Part shown: piece by piece, positions 22,889 through 30,581 of the stretch
Numbering within the stretch: position 1 is the first letter of the stretch
How the letters are laid out: each line of letters starts with the position of its first letter
DNA from: an uncultured Bacilli bacterium
GTDB taxonomy: Bacteria; Bacillota_I; Bacilli_A; Izemoplasmatales; UBA1188
Direction: 5' to 3'
Assembly: GCA_905235635.1 (NCBI GenBank)
Contig: CAJOMC010000002.1
Coordinates: 76,067 to 140,066, forward strand
Length of the DNA: 64,000 nucleotides
Translations under genes and position numbers: made by a program
Notes under the pieces: model-generated
Databases searched by the model: none
What the model was told of the DNA's origin: nothing
What the model saw: the letters and a program-made list of their open reading frames with translations, nothing else

Positions 22889-23594
22889 CTATTTTAGATG
22901 AATATTCATATAAAGCGATTGATACTGCATTAGTAATATTTAGAGAATCTATCTTATCTGAATGTTTAATTATTAATGAGTTCTCATCTAAATATTTCTG
23001 GTCAATTCCTGTGGCTTCGTTTCCAAATACAAGTGATATAGGATATTTATTAAATTCTTCATCTCTTAATGATTTTGATGCTTGAAGCATAAATTTATAT
23101 AGAGTATGCTTAGGATATTTTTTAATATATTCTTCTAAAGAATCAAAATATTCAACATTTACACTAAAGATTGAACCCATGGATGATCTAATTACCTTAG
23201 GGTCAAACATATCAACGCCAGGCCTTATTATCGCAATATTATGAATATTGAATCCAAGTGAACTTCTTATAATAGTTCCAAGATTGCCCATATTAGATGG
23301 TCTATCAAGAACTAGATGGTTATCATTATCTAGTTCTATTTTGTATTTTCTAAATATACCTATTACGAAGATATTTTCTTTATCAGATAATTTATTAATT
23401 AACTTATCATTGATAAATATCTTATCTTTAGATACTAAACCATTAATTTCATTTAGTACTTCTTCGTTAGTAAAAGTGGAATGAATTAATACCTTTTCAA
23501 CATATTCATTCTTATTTCTTAATAATTCAATTGTGGGGAATGCGCCTAATGAATATGAATATTCTAAAACTTTTTTATATTTTATTATTTCCAT
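22878..23594 (-). CDS. TrmH/SpoU-family RNA 2'-O-methyltransferase
   Basis: SPOUT-fold methyltransferase that methylates a ribose in rRNA or tRNA with SAM. The three SPOUT motifs are present: NMGNLGTIIRSS, VFGNEATGI and DSLNITNAVSIALYEY (knotted cofactor site). The N-terminal part is a divergent substrate-binding domain. At 238 residues it resembles rRNA Gm methyltransferases of the RlmB/TsnR group, but the target base cannot be assigned. ATG 23594 with AGAGGGTG upstream is preferred over GTG 23600. Confidence 0.88.
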   Translation of the reverse strand: MEIIKYKKVLEYSYSLGAFPTIELLRNKNEYVEKVLIHSTFTNEEVLNEINGLVSKDKIFINDKLINKLSDKENIFVIGIFRKYKIELDNDNHLVLDRPSNMGNLGTIIRSSLGFNIHNIAIIRPGVDMFDPKVIRSSMGSIFSVNVEYFDSLEEYIKKYPKHTLYKFMLQASKSLRDEEFNKYPISLVFGNEATGIDQKYLDENSLIIKHSDKIDSLNITNAVSIALYEYSSKIEKR

Positions 23595-23604
23595 AAACAC
23601 CCTC

Positions 23605-23829
23605 TTACTTAGTTATTCTTGATTGAATATATAAATCAATATCATCAACGATATATTTCATTCCAAAAATATGTAAAGCATCATAGAACGAAACAATGTA
23701 CTCCATAACTGAATACTTATTAAATAAATCTACAACTTCTTTTCCGGTCATATTTTTGGTATTTTTATATTCTTCAATACATGAAATTAAGAATAGTAGT
23801 TCTTTTGGAATATTGTTATGTAGATTCAT
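23605..23829 (-). CDS. DUF3791-like small protein
   Basis: A 74-residue protein starting at ATG 23829. It reads like the DUF3791 family: an N-terminal helix with SCIEEYKNTKNMTGKEVVD, then LFNKYSVMEYIVSFYDALH and a final YIVDDIDLYI. In other Bacillota, DUF3791 genes sit beside DUF3990 and other short genes in toxin-antitoxin-like clusters. No DUF3990 gene is present here. The reading frame overlaps the broken ORF upstream by 14 nt, as in an operon. Family call from pattern memory; function unknown. Confidence 0.7.
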   Translation of the reverse strand: MNLHNNIPKELLFLISCIEEYKNTKNMTGKEVVDLFNKYSVMEYIVSFYDALHIFGMKYIVDDIDLYIQSRITK

Positions 23830-24130
23830 TACTTTTTTTACTTTCCTCGTCTTGTTTGATTCTTTCAATCTCACTATTAGTGATATCACTCAAATTCTTA
23901 TCATTAATCTCTACTAATTCTTTAGCTTCTGATTTATCCGCAAATGCATCAAAGATAGATTGTTTTTCTTTTAATAGTTTAAGTAAGCCTTTAGATACAA
24001 GTTCATTAACCGCATCTTTTGAAGTACTCTTATCTATTCAATAAGAAGATAAAGAGGATAGGTCTTTTTCTATATTTTTTATTTGTTTAATTAAATCACT
24101 AGCTTGGCTAAATTTAAAATTTCTCTCCAT
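23816..24130 (-). pseudogene. Small coiled-coil-like ORF broken by an in-frame TGA
   Basis: A 105-codon frame from ATG 24130 to TAA 23816. It begins MERNFKFSQASDLIKQIKNI, meets TGA at 24038-24040 (codon 31), and continues coherently (IDKSTSKDAVNELVSKGLLK) into an acidic helix-rich C-terminus. Context (SSY-stop-IDK) would suit a Trp codon TGG with one substitution. Since TGA is a true stop elsewhere in this genome, I read the gene as inactivated. It overlaps the DUF3791 gene and is probably its partner in a decayed accessory pair. Confidence 0.6.
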
Positions 24131-24179
24131 CCTCTTAATTATATCATTTATAACTCTAATATATTTGAATATATTAAGA

Positions 24180-24203
24180 TAGGGCGAACAATTGCTCGCC
24201 CTA
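24180..24203 (-). terminator. Terminator after the DUF4417 operon
   Basis: Perfect 8-bp arms TAGGGCGA / TCGCCCTA with an 8-nt loop, 30 nt past the end of the gene stopping at 24237. The T-run is short on the minus strand and T-poor on the other. Confidence 0.6.
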
Positions 24204-24236
24204 TAAAAACTTATTATTTAGAACATTCTATTTGTT

Positions 24237-24797
24237 TTATGCATCATGATTTAATGTTTTATATTCTATAATCAGTTCCCTCACGGCTTTTTCAAATATA
24301 TCTAAGTCAATTAATGCACACCCTTCTTTATTTAAATAATCTACTCCAAACTCGTCATATAGATTATTATTATTCCAAGAAACCTCTATTTTTTCTGCAT
24401 GGCGTCTAAATGTAACATTTGGATAAAAAGCGCCAACAACATAAAAGTTCCAATTATGTTTTCTTCTCCAATCTTCAACTTTAGACATATACTCCTCAGC
24501 CTTGGCAAGTTCAGCATCATCATCAAGTTTATCGAAATCAACTAGGATATCTTTTTCGTTAGGGAAACATGAACCAATCGTATCTTCAGAACCAAATGGG
24601 TACGGGTCCTCTAGGATTATATCTTTTAAATGGTCAACAAAAAAATCAATTACAGTTATATTAGACCATCTTGTTACTCTTTCCTCACCATTATAGGTAA
24701 AACTAGATATGTTTTTTCCTTCCACGTTAACAGTAAATTCGAATAATGAGTCATTTATTCTATTCACTAAAAAACTAAAATTATTTGTTACTGCCAT
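24237..24797 (-). CDS. Hypothetical cytoplasmic protein, third gene of the DUF4417 operon
   Basis: 186 residues from ATG 24797, behind GGAGGCAGTAAT. It is acidic and soluble, without membrane segments or recognisable motifs. The strands read VNVEGKNISSFTYNG in the first third, with a Lys/Glu/Asp-rich middle (KLDDDAELAKAEEYMSKVED) and an aromatic segment (WNFYVVGAFYPN). Its reading frame overlaps the end of the previous gene by 17 nt. The size, acidity and position behind a small basic Gly-rich protein recall immunity proteins of polymorphic toxins, but nothing specific supports that. Confidence 0.65.
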   Translation of the reverse strand: MAVTNNFSFLVNRINDSLFEFTVNVEGKNISSFTYNGEERVTRWSNITVIDFFVDHLKDIILEDPYPFGSEDTIGSCFPNEKDILVDFDKLDDDAELAKAEEYMSKVEDWRRKHNWNFYVVGAFYPNVTFRRHAEKIEVSWNNNNLYDEFGVDYLNKEGCALIDLDIFEKAVRELIIEYKTLNHDA

Positions 24798-25182
24798 TAT
24801 TACTGCCTCCAATTTTATTCCTAATAACTTTCATATAGAACTTTCTGTCAATTTTTTCCAATTTGTACATTTCTTTTAATACAGAACTAGGTATTTCGCT
24901 GTGTTTTGTTACTTCATATGAATGATACCCGTTTTGAGGAGTGTTATCAGGCATAAACACAACTATCTTTCCGTCCCCGGTTACATTATATACTCGTTTT
25001 CCGTAAGAAATACCACTATTTAGTAATTTATTTCCTTCTTTCGTACTTTTTATTGGGTTTGGCGTTCCCCAACCTCCTACATCATGTTTTTTAGATGGAG
25101 CATATACTTTTTTTGTAACAAGTAGTTCTTCAATATTGCCTTTTGTTGGTGGACCACCAACATAGCCCTTAGGATTTCCCAT
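24781..25182 (-). CDS. Small basic Gly/Pro-rich protein, possible toxin-like domain
   Basis: 133 residues from ATG 25182, behind ACGGAGGCAAAA. It has a Gly/Pro-rich N-terminus (NPKGYVGGPPTKGN), then KKHDVGGWGTPNPI, a beta-rich stretch (GKIVVFMPDNTPQNGYHSYEV) and a basic helix. The layout resembles the C-terminal nuclease-like domains of phage-borne or polymorphic toxins, without catalytic residues I can name. It overlaps the DUF4417 stop by 14 nt and the next gene by 17 nt, so all three are translationally coupled. Confidence 0.6.
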   Translation of the reverse strand: MGNPKGYVGGPPTKGNIEELLVTKKVYAPSKKHDVGGWGTPNPIKSTKEGNKLLNSGISYGKRVYNVTGDGKIVVFMPDNTPQNGYHSYEVTKHSEIPSSVLKEMYKLEKIDRKFYMKVIRNKIGGSNNGSNK

Positions 25183-25891
25183 TTTTGCCTCCGTAATGCT
25201 TCGATGTCTCGCTCTCAAAATTTATTATTTTTGTTCTAGTGTTATCGACGACATCAAAAATATCTTTTGGCATTAAACCGTATACAACTATTACTGTCGG
25301 GTCAACTCTTTTAAGTAGTTCAACTAGGCCTAATTTAAAGTATTTTCTTTGTATTTTGTGATTTAGTACTCCCAAGGTAGATATAGCAACAACTCCTCTT
25401 TTAGGCAATCCAAGGAAGCAAAAGTCATAACTTCTTTCATCTGTCCACCTAACGTTAGGAATAACTTGGACTCCTAGTGAAGCCATCCACGATTCAAAAT
25501 ATCTTGTCCTCCTAACGCTATCTAGCTGTTTGCACAAGGGGAAACCAAAGCCCAATGAAAAGTCTGGCCCTATTATTCCTCCATATTTTTTAATTGACGA
25601 TAAGGAAAAACCTCTTTTATTTTCTAAGTTTCTTGTGGCACCTATCCAAATACCAAATGGACCATCGAATTTTTGATCATCTATATAAAAATGTATAAAT
25701 GTATCTTTAAGGTCCCCTTTTACGTTTTTTCTTTGGTCATATGGTATTATTCTTTTTGGAGTTCTGTATACATTATTTGGTACAACCGGAATCTCCCAAA
25801 AACCATCAAATGTCGATTTTTGTATCATAAATTCTTGAAAAACATCAACAAAACCGCGTCTTCTTCCATTAATAAATTCTTTTTTTGACAT
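25169..25891 (-). CDS. DUF4417 domain protein
   Basis: 240 residues. It matches the pattern of DUF4417, a family common on phages and plasmids of Bacillota: IPVVPNNVYRTPKRIIPYDQ near residue 35, FIHFYIDDQKFDG, GGIIGPDFSLGFGFPL, NVRWTDERSYDFCFLGLPKR and VVAISTLG. The molecular role is unknown. It heads a three-gene overlapping operon and is preceded by a short leader ORF (25,939-25,974) with its own strong ribosome binding site. The start ATG 25891 follows AAGGAGGAAAATAAT. Confidence 0.8.
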   Translation of the reverse strand: MSKKEFINGRRRGFVDVFQEFMIQKSTFDGFWEIPVVPNNVYRTPKRIIPYDQRKNVKGDLKDTFIHFYIDDQKFDGPFGIWIGATRNLENKRGFSLSSIKKYGGIIGPDFSLGFGFPLCKQLDSVRRTRYFESWMASLGVQVIPNVRWTDERSYDFCFLGLPKRGVVAISTLGVLNHKIQRKYFKLGLVELLKRVDPTVIVVYGLMPKDIFDVVDNTRTKIINFESETSKHYGGKNGKS

Positions 25892-25938
25892 ATTATTTTC
25901 CTCCTTATTAGATTTAAAAAGAAAATACTAATAGAACA

Positions 25939-25974
25939 TCACGCTTTTTCAAAATTATCCAAATAAAAAATCAT
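25939..25974 (-). CDS. Eleven-residue leader peptide candidate upstream of DUF4417
   Basis: ATG at 25974 preceded by AAAGGAGGTGTTCC, a near-perfect ribosome binding site. It encodes MIFYLDNFEKA and ends with TGA. It lies in the 5' untranslated region of the DUF4417 gene, 47 nt before that start. No transcription attenuator is obvious between them, so a role in translation coupling is only possible, not shown. Confidence 0.4.
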   Translation of the reverse strand: MIFYLDNFEKA

Positions 25975-25996
25975 GGAACACCTCCTTTTTCATAAG

Positions 25997-26026
25997 TTGA
26001 CAGCAAGGTTTTCTCCATGATATAAT
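25997..26026 (+). promoter_or_regulatory. Strong sigma-A promoter of a short plus-strand RNA
   Basis: Consensus TTGACA (25997-26002), an 18-bp spacer and consensus TATAAT (26021-26026). An inverted repeat CTCCATGA / TCATGGAG (26013-26020 and 26049-26056) brackets the -10 box and the likely start site. That could be an operator for the neighbouring XRE protein, or a transcript-level hairpin. Confidence 0.75.
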
Positions 26027-26032
26027 CTAAGC

Positions 26033-26083
26033 GCCAACATGATTAAATTCATGGAGAGCGGGTTTTTCCCCCGCTTTTTTTAT
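26033..26083 (+). ncRNA. Short terminator-ended transcript (about 50 nt)
   Basis: It starts near 26033 from the consensus promoter and ends at a strong intrinsic terminator (AGCGGG ttttt-cc CCCGCT, 26057-26075, then TTTTTTATTTT). The transcript is divergent from DUF4417 and convergent with the XRE gene. It could encode a 21-codon peptide starting MIKFMESGFFP, but no ribosome binding site precedes that start, so a non-coding RNA is more likely. No Rfam family is recognised. Confidence 0.55.
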
Positions 26084-26100
26084 TTTCCTTATCTATATTA

Positions 26101-26772
26101 TTAAAAATTGTTCATAAAATCATCAATAGATTCTTTTACCTTTGGTTCGATATATATTCTCTTTATAGAGTTGGATACTTCTTGTATTAATTGTTTTATA
26201 TATACGTTTAATTCGCTATCTTCATAATTGTTTATTTCGCACACCTTAGAAAATTCATGTGTACTTCTAACAGCAAGCGTAATAATATTTTGAGGTTGAA
26301 CACTTAACGAATTGTATCTAGAACTAATAATTAGTATCTCTTCAATAGAATTGCATTCTTCTATCTCAGCAGAATAATAATAATCCATCGTTGCTATTTT
26401 AAGTTGTGCCTTTATCCAAGAGTACTCTAACGAACTATGATTAACGGAACTTAATAGAGTTTTTGACCAGCGAATTGTTCCATCATTTGTCTTGCGATTT
26501 ATTTTATTAATAAAAGAAATAATATACGCTTCAGTTTCTTTGTCACTTCCATAATCAAAATGAACAATACTATCCAAGCCAACGTTAAATATCGAAGAAA
26601 CACGTAATAACACATCAATATTAGGAAAAGAGAACTCCTCATTTTTATTCAATCTAGAAAAATAGCCAGGGCTTACATTACATTTAGCCTCTAAATCACC
26701 TATTTTGATGTTATTAAACTTACATAAAGCATATATATTGTCTACACATTTTTTGGCACTGAAATCTCTCAT
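26101..26772 (-). CDS. XRE-family transcriptional regulator with a large C-terminal domain
   Basis: 223 residues from ATG 26772, behind AAAAGGAGCAAAAC. The N-terminal helix-turn-helix spans about residues 8-70 (NNIKIGDLEAKCNVSPGYFS recognition region). It is followed by about 150 residues of helical sequence without a known ligand motif. It lies next to the short RNA and the DUF4417 operon and is the likely regulator of that locus. Its own 5' region is very AT-rich. Confidence 0.8.
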   Translation of the reverse strand: MRDFSAKKCVDNIYALCKFNNIKIGDLEAKCNVSPGYFSRLNKNEEFSFPNIDVLLRVSSIFNVGLDSIVHFDYGSDKETEAYIISFINKINRKTNDGTIRWSKTLLSSVNHSSLEYSWIKAQLKIATMDYYYSAEIEECNSIEEILIISSRYNSLSVQPQNIITLAVRSTHEFSKVCEINNYEDSELNVYIKQLIQEVSNSIKRIYIEPKVKESIDDFMNNF

Positions 26773-27262
26773 GTTTTGCTCCTTTTCAATTACTACACTA
26801 TTATTATAGTTCATTTTACTAAAAATTCAATTTTTTCTCAAAAAATATTTTAATTTTGCCTATATCAAATAATTTTTTAGAACTTGTGATTAATTTCATT
26901 AATTGGTAATTTTATGTATTTTTATTCATTTTTATATTATTTTATATATTTTTATTTAATTATTATTAAAATTAGAGTTAGTTCAAGGAGAAAAACTTCT
27001 CGGTTTCTTCAATAATGAATTTATTTTTTATGATAGTTGGTTTATAAAATACATAATATTCAACACCTGTATGAGTAGCATAATTAACTGCATATCTTTA
27101 ATATAATGCTTGCATACCCTTTAGTGAGATATGAAAATCTATATTTAAAAACTTATTTTCACACATAATACACACAAATGATAGAGTAATATTAGGAGTT
27201 TTATCGCTTAGATATTAAGTAGTGTATAATATACTAAATTGAACTTTAAAGGAGGTAGATTC
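26773..27262. other. Long AT-rich intergenic region with a gene remnant
   Basis: About 490 bp, largely A/T runs, between the XRE gene and the YwaF-like gene. Apart from the remnant at 26,978-27,115 I see no gene. A TATAAT-like box (GTGTATAATATAC, near 27,225) and AAAGGAGGTAGATTC precede the YwaF-like gene. Confidence 0.5.
26978..27115 (-). pseudogene. Remnant of a small protein gene
   Basis: 46-codon frame from ATG 27115 with an in-frame TAA at codon 6 (27098-27100). The 39 codons after the stop look genuinely coding (RYAVNYATHTGVEYYVFYKP, then EETEKFFSLN), unlike the random AT-rich DNA around them. Family not recognised. Confidence 0.35.
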
Positions 27263-28042
27263 ATGTTTTGGGAAATAATATCGAAAACAATGGATGAACC
27301 TCAAATGTTTGGTTTATACCATTTTATATGGTTATTTATTATATTAGTAGTTTCAGTAATACTAAGTATTGTTCTTAAAAATGCTAGTCTTAAGAGATAT
27401 AAACTAGTTATTTTTATTATGTGGATTATTATTATAGGACTAGAAGTAATAAAAGAATTATCTCTTGCCTATAGAAACTCTTGGGAATATGTTTGGAGTG
27501 CATTTCCTTTTCAGTTCTGTTCGACAATATTCTATGTAATACCACTCCTTTTAATCTCGAGTCCAAATAAAGGAAAATTATCTAAGTTTGTCTTTTATTC
27601 AACAGTAGGTTTTACCGCAACATACCTCTTCTTTGGTGGACTTATAACTATAATAAATGCACAAACAATATTTTCTACATATATCTTCATTAATATTCAA
27701 ACAATGATTCACCATGGATCACAAGTAGTGCTCGGCATTATCACAATGGTTTATTTTAGAAAGGAGTTAAATTTTAAAATATTTTTAAGGGGATCAGTTT
27801 TGTTCTTAGTATTTGTCCTTATAGCTTTTATTATGAATGAGACATTTATTTTATTTCTCCCAGATAATTCATATTTCAATATGTTTTTTATCAGTAGGTT
27901 CTATGACCCACCAAAAGTGGCTCTATCTTTTTATAATATGGTTCCATACCCAGTTTATTTAATTGGATATATTTTAGGATTTAGTCTTTCAGCGTTTGTG
28001 ATTTACGTAATACCTAGATTGATAATAAAAGCGCGTTCTTGA
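27263..28042 (+). CDS. YwaF/TIGR02206-family integral membrane protein
   Basis: 259 residues with about six membrane segments. It starts at ATG 27263, 6 nt after AAAGGAGG. The pattern matches the YwaF group: HFIWLFIILVV, FPFQFCSTIFYVIPLLL, IQTMIHHGSQVVLGI and a C-terminal PVYLIGYILGFS helix. The function of the family is unknown. The gene ends with TGA inside a terminator hairpin. Confidence 0.8.
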   Translation: MFWEIISKTMDEPQMFGLYHFIWLFIILVVSVILSIVLKNASLKRYKLVIFIMWIIIIGLEVIKELSLAYRNSWEYVWSAFPFQFCSTIFYVIPLLLISSPNKGKLSKFVFYSTVGFTATYLFFGGLITIINAQTIFSTYIFINIQTMIHHGSQVVLGIITMVYFRKELNFKIFLRGSVLFLVFVLIAFIMNETFILFLPDNSYFNMFFISRFYDPPKVALSFYNMVPYPVYLIGYILGFSLSAFVIYVIPRLIIKARS

Positions 28043-28053
28043 TGACGCGCTTT
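28028..28053. terminator. Terminator overlapping the YwaF-like stop codon
   Basis: Perfect 9-bp arms AAAGCGCGT / ACGCGCTTT with an 8-nt loop. The arms include the last codons and stop of the plus-strand gene. A/T-rich tails on both sides let it serve the convergent small membrane gene as well. Confidence 0.8.
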
Positions 28054-28063
28054 ACTTTAATAA

Positions 28064-28297
28064 TTATTCTTTCTTTACTATTCCTAAGACTAAAAAGAAT
28101 ATGGATAGCGCGAGGAGTATCATAGATAAATCTCCAAACAGCTCCGAGACAAAGGGTTTAGCGGGTGTTGCGTTAAACTCACTATGGAATAATAAATCAC
28201 TCCCTAGGTAATGATAAATAAAATATGTGAGTATAAGCAATACTATAGATATTATAAATATTATTAGTGATGGTTTTAAATATTCTCTCTTCCTCAT
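28064..28297 (-). CDS. Small two-helix membrane protein
   Basis: 77 residues from ATG 28297 (MRKREYLKPS). A first membrane helix (IIFIISIVLLILTYFIY) is followed by an outside loop of about 20 residues and a second helix (LSMILLALSIFFLVLG). No family recognised. There is no ribosome binding site. TTGGAA-17 bp-TATAAT (28304-28332) ends only 6 nt before the ATG, so the mRNA is probably leaderless or nearly so. Confidence 0.6.
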   Translation of the reverse strand: MRKREYLKPSLIIFIISIVLLILTYFIYHYLGSDLLFHSEFNATPAKPFVSELFGDLSMILLALSIFFLVLGIVKKE

Positions 28298-28366
28298 AGT
28301 TAAATTATATATGAACAATATAAGTTTTCCAATAATAAGATAAGAATATATGCGATAATAGATATT

Positions 28367-29044
28367 ATGAAGATTAAAGATGTTTTTGTTTCAATATTAA
28401 AAGGTATACTTGCGGGATTATCCATCGCCTTCGGTGGATTCTTATTTATTGTATCCACCACATATATTAAGGGTGATATAGGTAAAGCATTAGGTGCTAC
28501 TCTTTTCCCTATTGGTCTTTTTATAGTATGCACTTTCTCACTATTTTTATTCACAGGAAAGATTGGTCTCATATTTGAAGAAAAACAATCTAAAGAGTTT
28601 TATATCTCAATACCTTTAATGCTTATAGGAAATGCCATAGGAGCTATATCTTTAGGATATATCTTATTCTTCATTTTTAAGGATACAGATATTATGGATA
28701 GGGCTATAGAAGTATCAAATCTAAGGCTTAAATTTGATTCGTTTAGTGATTATTTAGCTTGTTTTATTAAATCTTCTCTTTGTGGGTTATGTGTATACCT
28801 TGCGGTAAAAGCATTCAATCAGAATAGATTAAAGCCTGTAGGTATATTCTTATTATTCTTCTTTATATTCTTATTTGTATATGCAGGGTTTGAACACTCA
28901 ATTGCGAATATGTATTATTTTTCTATGTCTAATAGTTGGAGTATTTATGCAATTATTGATTTAGTTCTTTGTATACTAGGAAATATCCTAGGTACTATAC
29001 CTGGCGTATTACTACTAAAACTATTTAATAAAAATAATAAATAA
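28367..29044 (+). CDS. Formate/nitrite transporter family channel
   Basis: 225 residues with six membrane segments, typical of FNT pentameric channels for small monovalent anions. The GFEHSIANMYYFS motif (central His of the transport site) and LFTGKIG in the loop after helix 2 are family hallmarks. The exact anion (formate, nitrite, lactate or hydrosulfide) cannot be read. It sits 53 nt upstream of an anion-pump-like permease. Confidence 0.9.
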   Translation: MKIKDVFVSILKGILAGLSIAFGGFLFIVSTTYIKGDIGKALGATLFPIGLFIVCTFSLFLFTGKIGLIFEEKQSKEFYISIPLMLIGNAIGAISLGYILFFIFKDTDIMDRAIEVSNLRLKFDSFSDYLACFIKSSLCGLCVYLAVKAFNQNRLKPVGIFLLFFFIFLFVYAGFEHSIANMYYFSMSNSWSIYAIIDLVLCILGNILGTIPGVLLLKLFNKNNK

Positions 29045-29097
29045 TTATTCACTTTTATAAAATGAGAGTATAATTACTTCGTTTAGAAGTGAATTAT

Positions 29098-30396
29098 ATG
29101 GTCTTCTCAATTATTGTCGCAATAGTATCTATTGCATTAATGATGGTTCTAATACTATATTATCCAAGTATCAAAATTAAGGGTCATTCTTTTGATACTT
29201 TTTATTTACCTATATTACTTGGGGCAATTATATTACTGGTATCAAATACATTTGATAAAAGAGAACTTATTAATATACTATTCTCTAATAGTAAGATGAA
29301 TCCACTAAAGATTTTATCTTTATTTATTTCTATATCTTTTATATCAATATCACTAGATGAAGCAGGTTTCTTTGCGTATATGGCTCATAAGTTTATTAAT
29401 AAATATAAAAGCAATCAGTATAAACTATTCTTTGCCTTATACGCAATAGTGTCTATTTTAACTATTTTCACATCAAACGATATTGTAGTATTATCATTTA
29501 CGCCATTTATCTTATATTTTTGCGCACACGCCAAAATAAATCCTATTCCATATCTAGTTACGGAATTTGTGGCAGCGAATACTTATTCAATTCTTCTTCC
29601 CATAGGTAACCCTACAAATATATACTTAACAACAATATTTAATTTAAATTTCATAGATTATGTATTACATATGATTATACCAGTACTAGTCATAGGTATA
29701 GTTTCTCTTCTTGCATTATTACTACTATTTCATAAAAGTTTAAGTAAAGAAATTGAATCTAGTAGTGATGTAGAAGTATCTATTAAAAATAAACCTTTAT
29801 GTATTATATCTTTAGTAATACTCATAATAACTACTATCATGTTGGTTATTAGTAATTATATAGATATAGAGATGTGGTTAATAGCCACATCTAGCGCTTT
29901 TATATTATTAATAATATTATTAATTTATTCTATTGGGAATCGTAATAATAGTTATATCTTAAAACCAGTAAAGAGAGTGCCATATTCATTAATTCCATTT
30001 ATACTATCAATGTTTGTGATTATTATGGCAATAGATAGCTTTAATATATTTAGTAATCTTAGTTTACTAATTGAAAGAATTAATAATATAAAAGTAAGGG
30101 AATTAGTATATTTATATTCGTCTACTCTCACATGCAATTTAACTAATAATATTCCAATGACTATTGCCTTTAGTGAATTACTAAATAATACAATTAATTT
30201 AAATTATGTGTATTTAACTGTGATAGGATCAAATATTGGTGCACTACTTACGCCTGTAGGGGCACTCGCAGGTATTATGTGGATGAGTATCTTAAAACAC
30301 AATAATATAGACTATGGGTTTAAGGATTTCTTTAATAATGGTTTTGTGATTGTGAGTATGATATTACTAGGCACTACAGTGTATGTGTTACTCTAG
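29098..30396 (+). CDS. ArsB/NhaD (IT superfamily) permease
   Basis: About 432 residues with 11-12 membrane segments. The ion-transporter-superfamily hairpins are recognisable: FTSNDIVVLSFTPFILYF and GNPTNIYL in the first half, and the repeat LTNNIPMTIAF with GSNIGALLTPVGALAG in the second. Relatives export arsenite or exchange Na+/H+ or dicarboxylates. No soluble ArsA, ArsR or reductase gene is nearby, so arsenic export is not supported. ATG 29098 is preferred; a GTG at 29089 would add three residues. Confidence 0.82.
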   Translation: MVFSIIVAIVSIALMMVLILYYPSIKIKGHSFDTFYLPILLGAIILLVSNTFDKRELINILFSNSKMNPLKILSLFISISFISISLDEAGFFAYMAHKFINKYKSNQYKLFFALYAIVSILTIFTSNDIVVLSFTPFILYFCAHAKINPIPYLVTEFVAANTYSILLPIGNPTNIYLTTIFNLNFIDYVLHMIIPVLVIGIVSLLALLLLFHKSLSKEIESSSDVEVSIKNKPLCIISLVILIITTIMLVISNYIDIEMWLIATSSAFILLIILLIYSIGNRNNSYILKPVKRVPYSLIPFILSMFVIIMAIDSFNIFSNLSLLIERINNIKVRELVYLYSSTLTCNLTNNIPMTIAFSELLNNTINLNYVYLTVIGSNIGALLTPVGALAGIMWMSILKHNNIDYGFKDFFNNGFVIVSMILLGTTVYVLL

Positions 30397-30472
30397 TATT
30401 TGATACTTAATATATAGTTTTTTTACAATAAATTATTGTATCCTAAGATAACCGAAAATATAAATATATAAG

Positions 30473-30500
30473 AAAAAAGTCGATAACTAAGTATCGACTT
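30473..30500 (-). terminator. Terminator downstream of the 30.6-kb membrane protein gene
   Basis: 8-bp arms AAGTCGAT / ATCGACTT with an 8- to 9-nt loop, followed on the minus strand by TTTTTTC. It could also stop read-through from the plus-strand permease. Confidence 0.65.
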
Positions 30501-30581
30501 GTTCTGTAGCTCTATCAAAGTAGAAATGTTTTGATACATTTTAGCAACCTACCTTGTAATCGTGTAAAATTTTTAGCACCC

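Noticed and set aside
23816-24130. Genetic code 4 (TGA = Trp), suggested by the in-frame TGA at codon 31
   Set aside because: TGA ends several intact genes, including the DruE-like helicase (41,573), the HEPN gene (37,467) and the YwaF-like gene (28,042), and no other long gene has an internal TGA.
26041-26100. 21-codon ORF MIKFMESGFFP... in the short RNA
   Set aside because: No ribosome binding site precedes it, and its codons run through the terminator hairpin and T-run, so translation is unlikely.
29098-30396. Arsenite efflux pump as a specific function
   Set aside because: The fold fits the ArsB/NhaD superfamily, but no arsR, arsA, arsC or acr3-type gene is nearby, so the substrate is left open.
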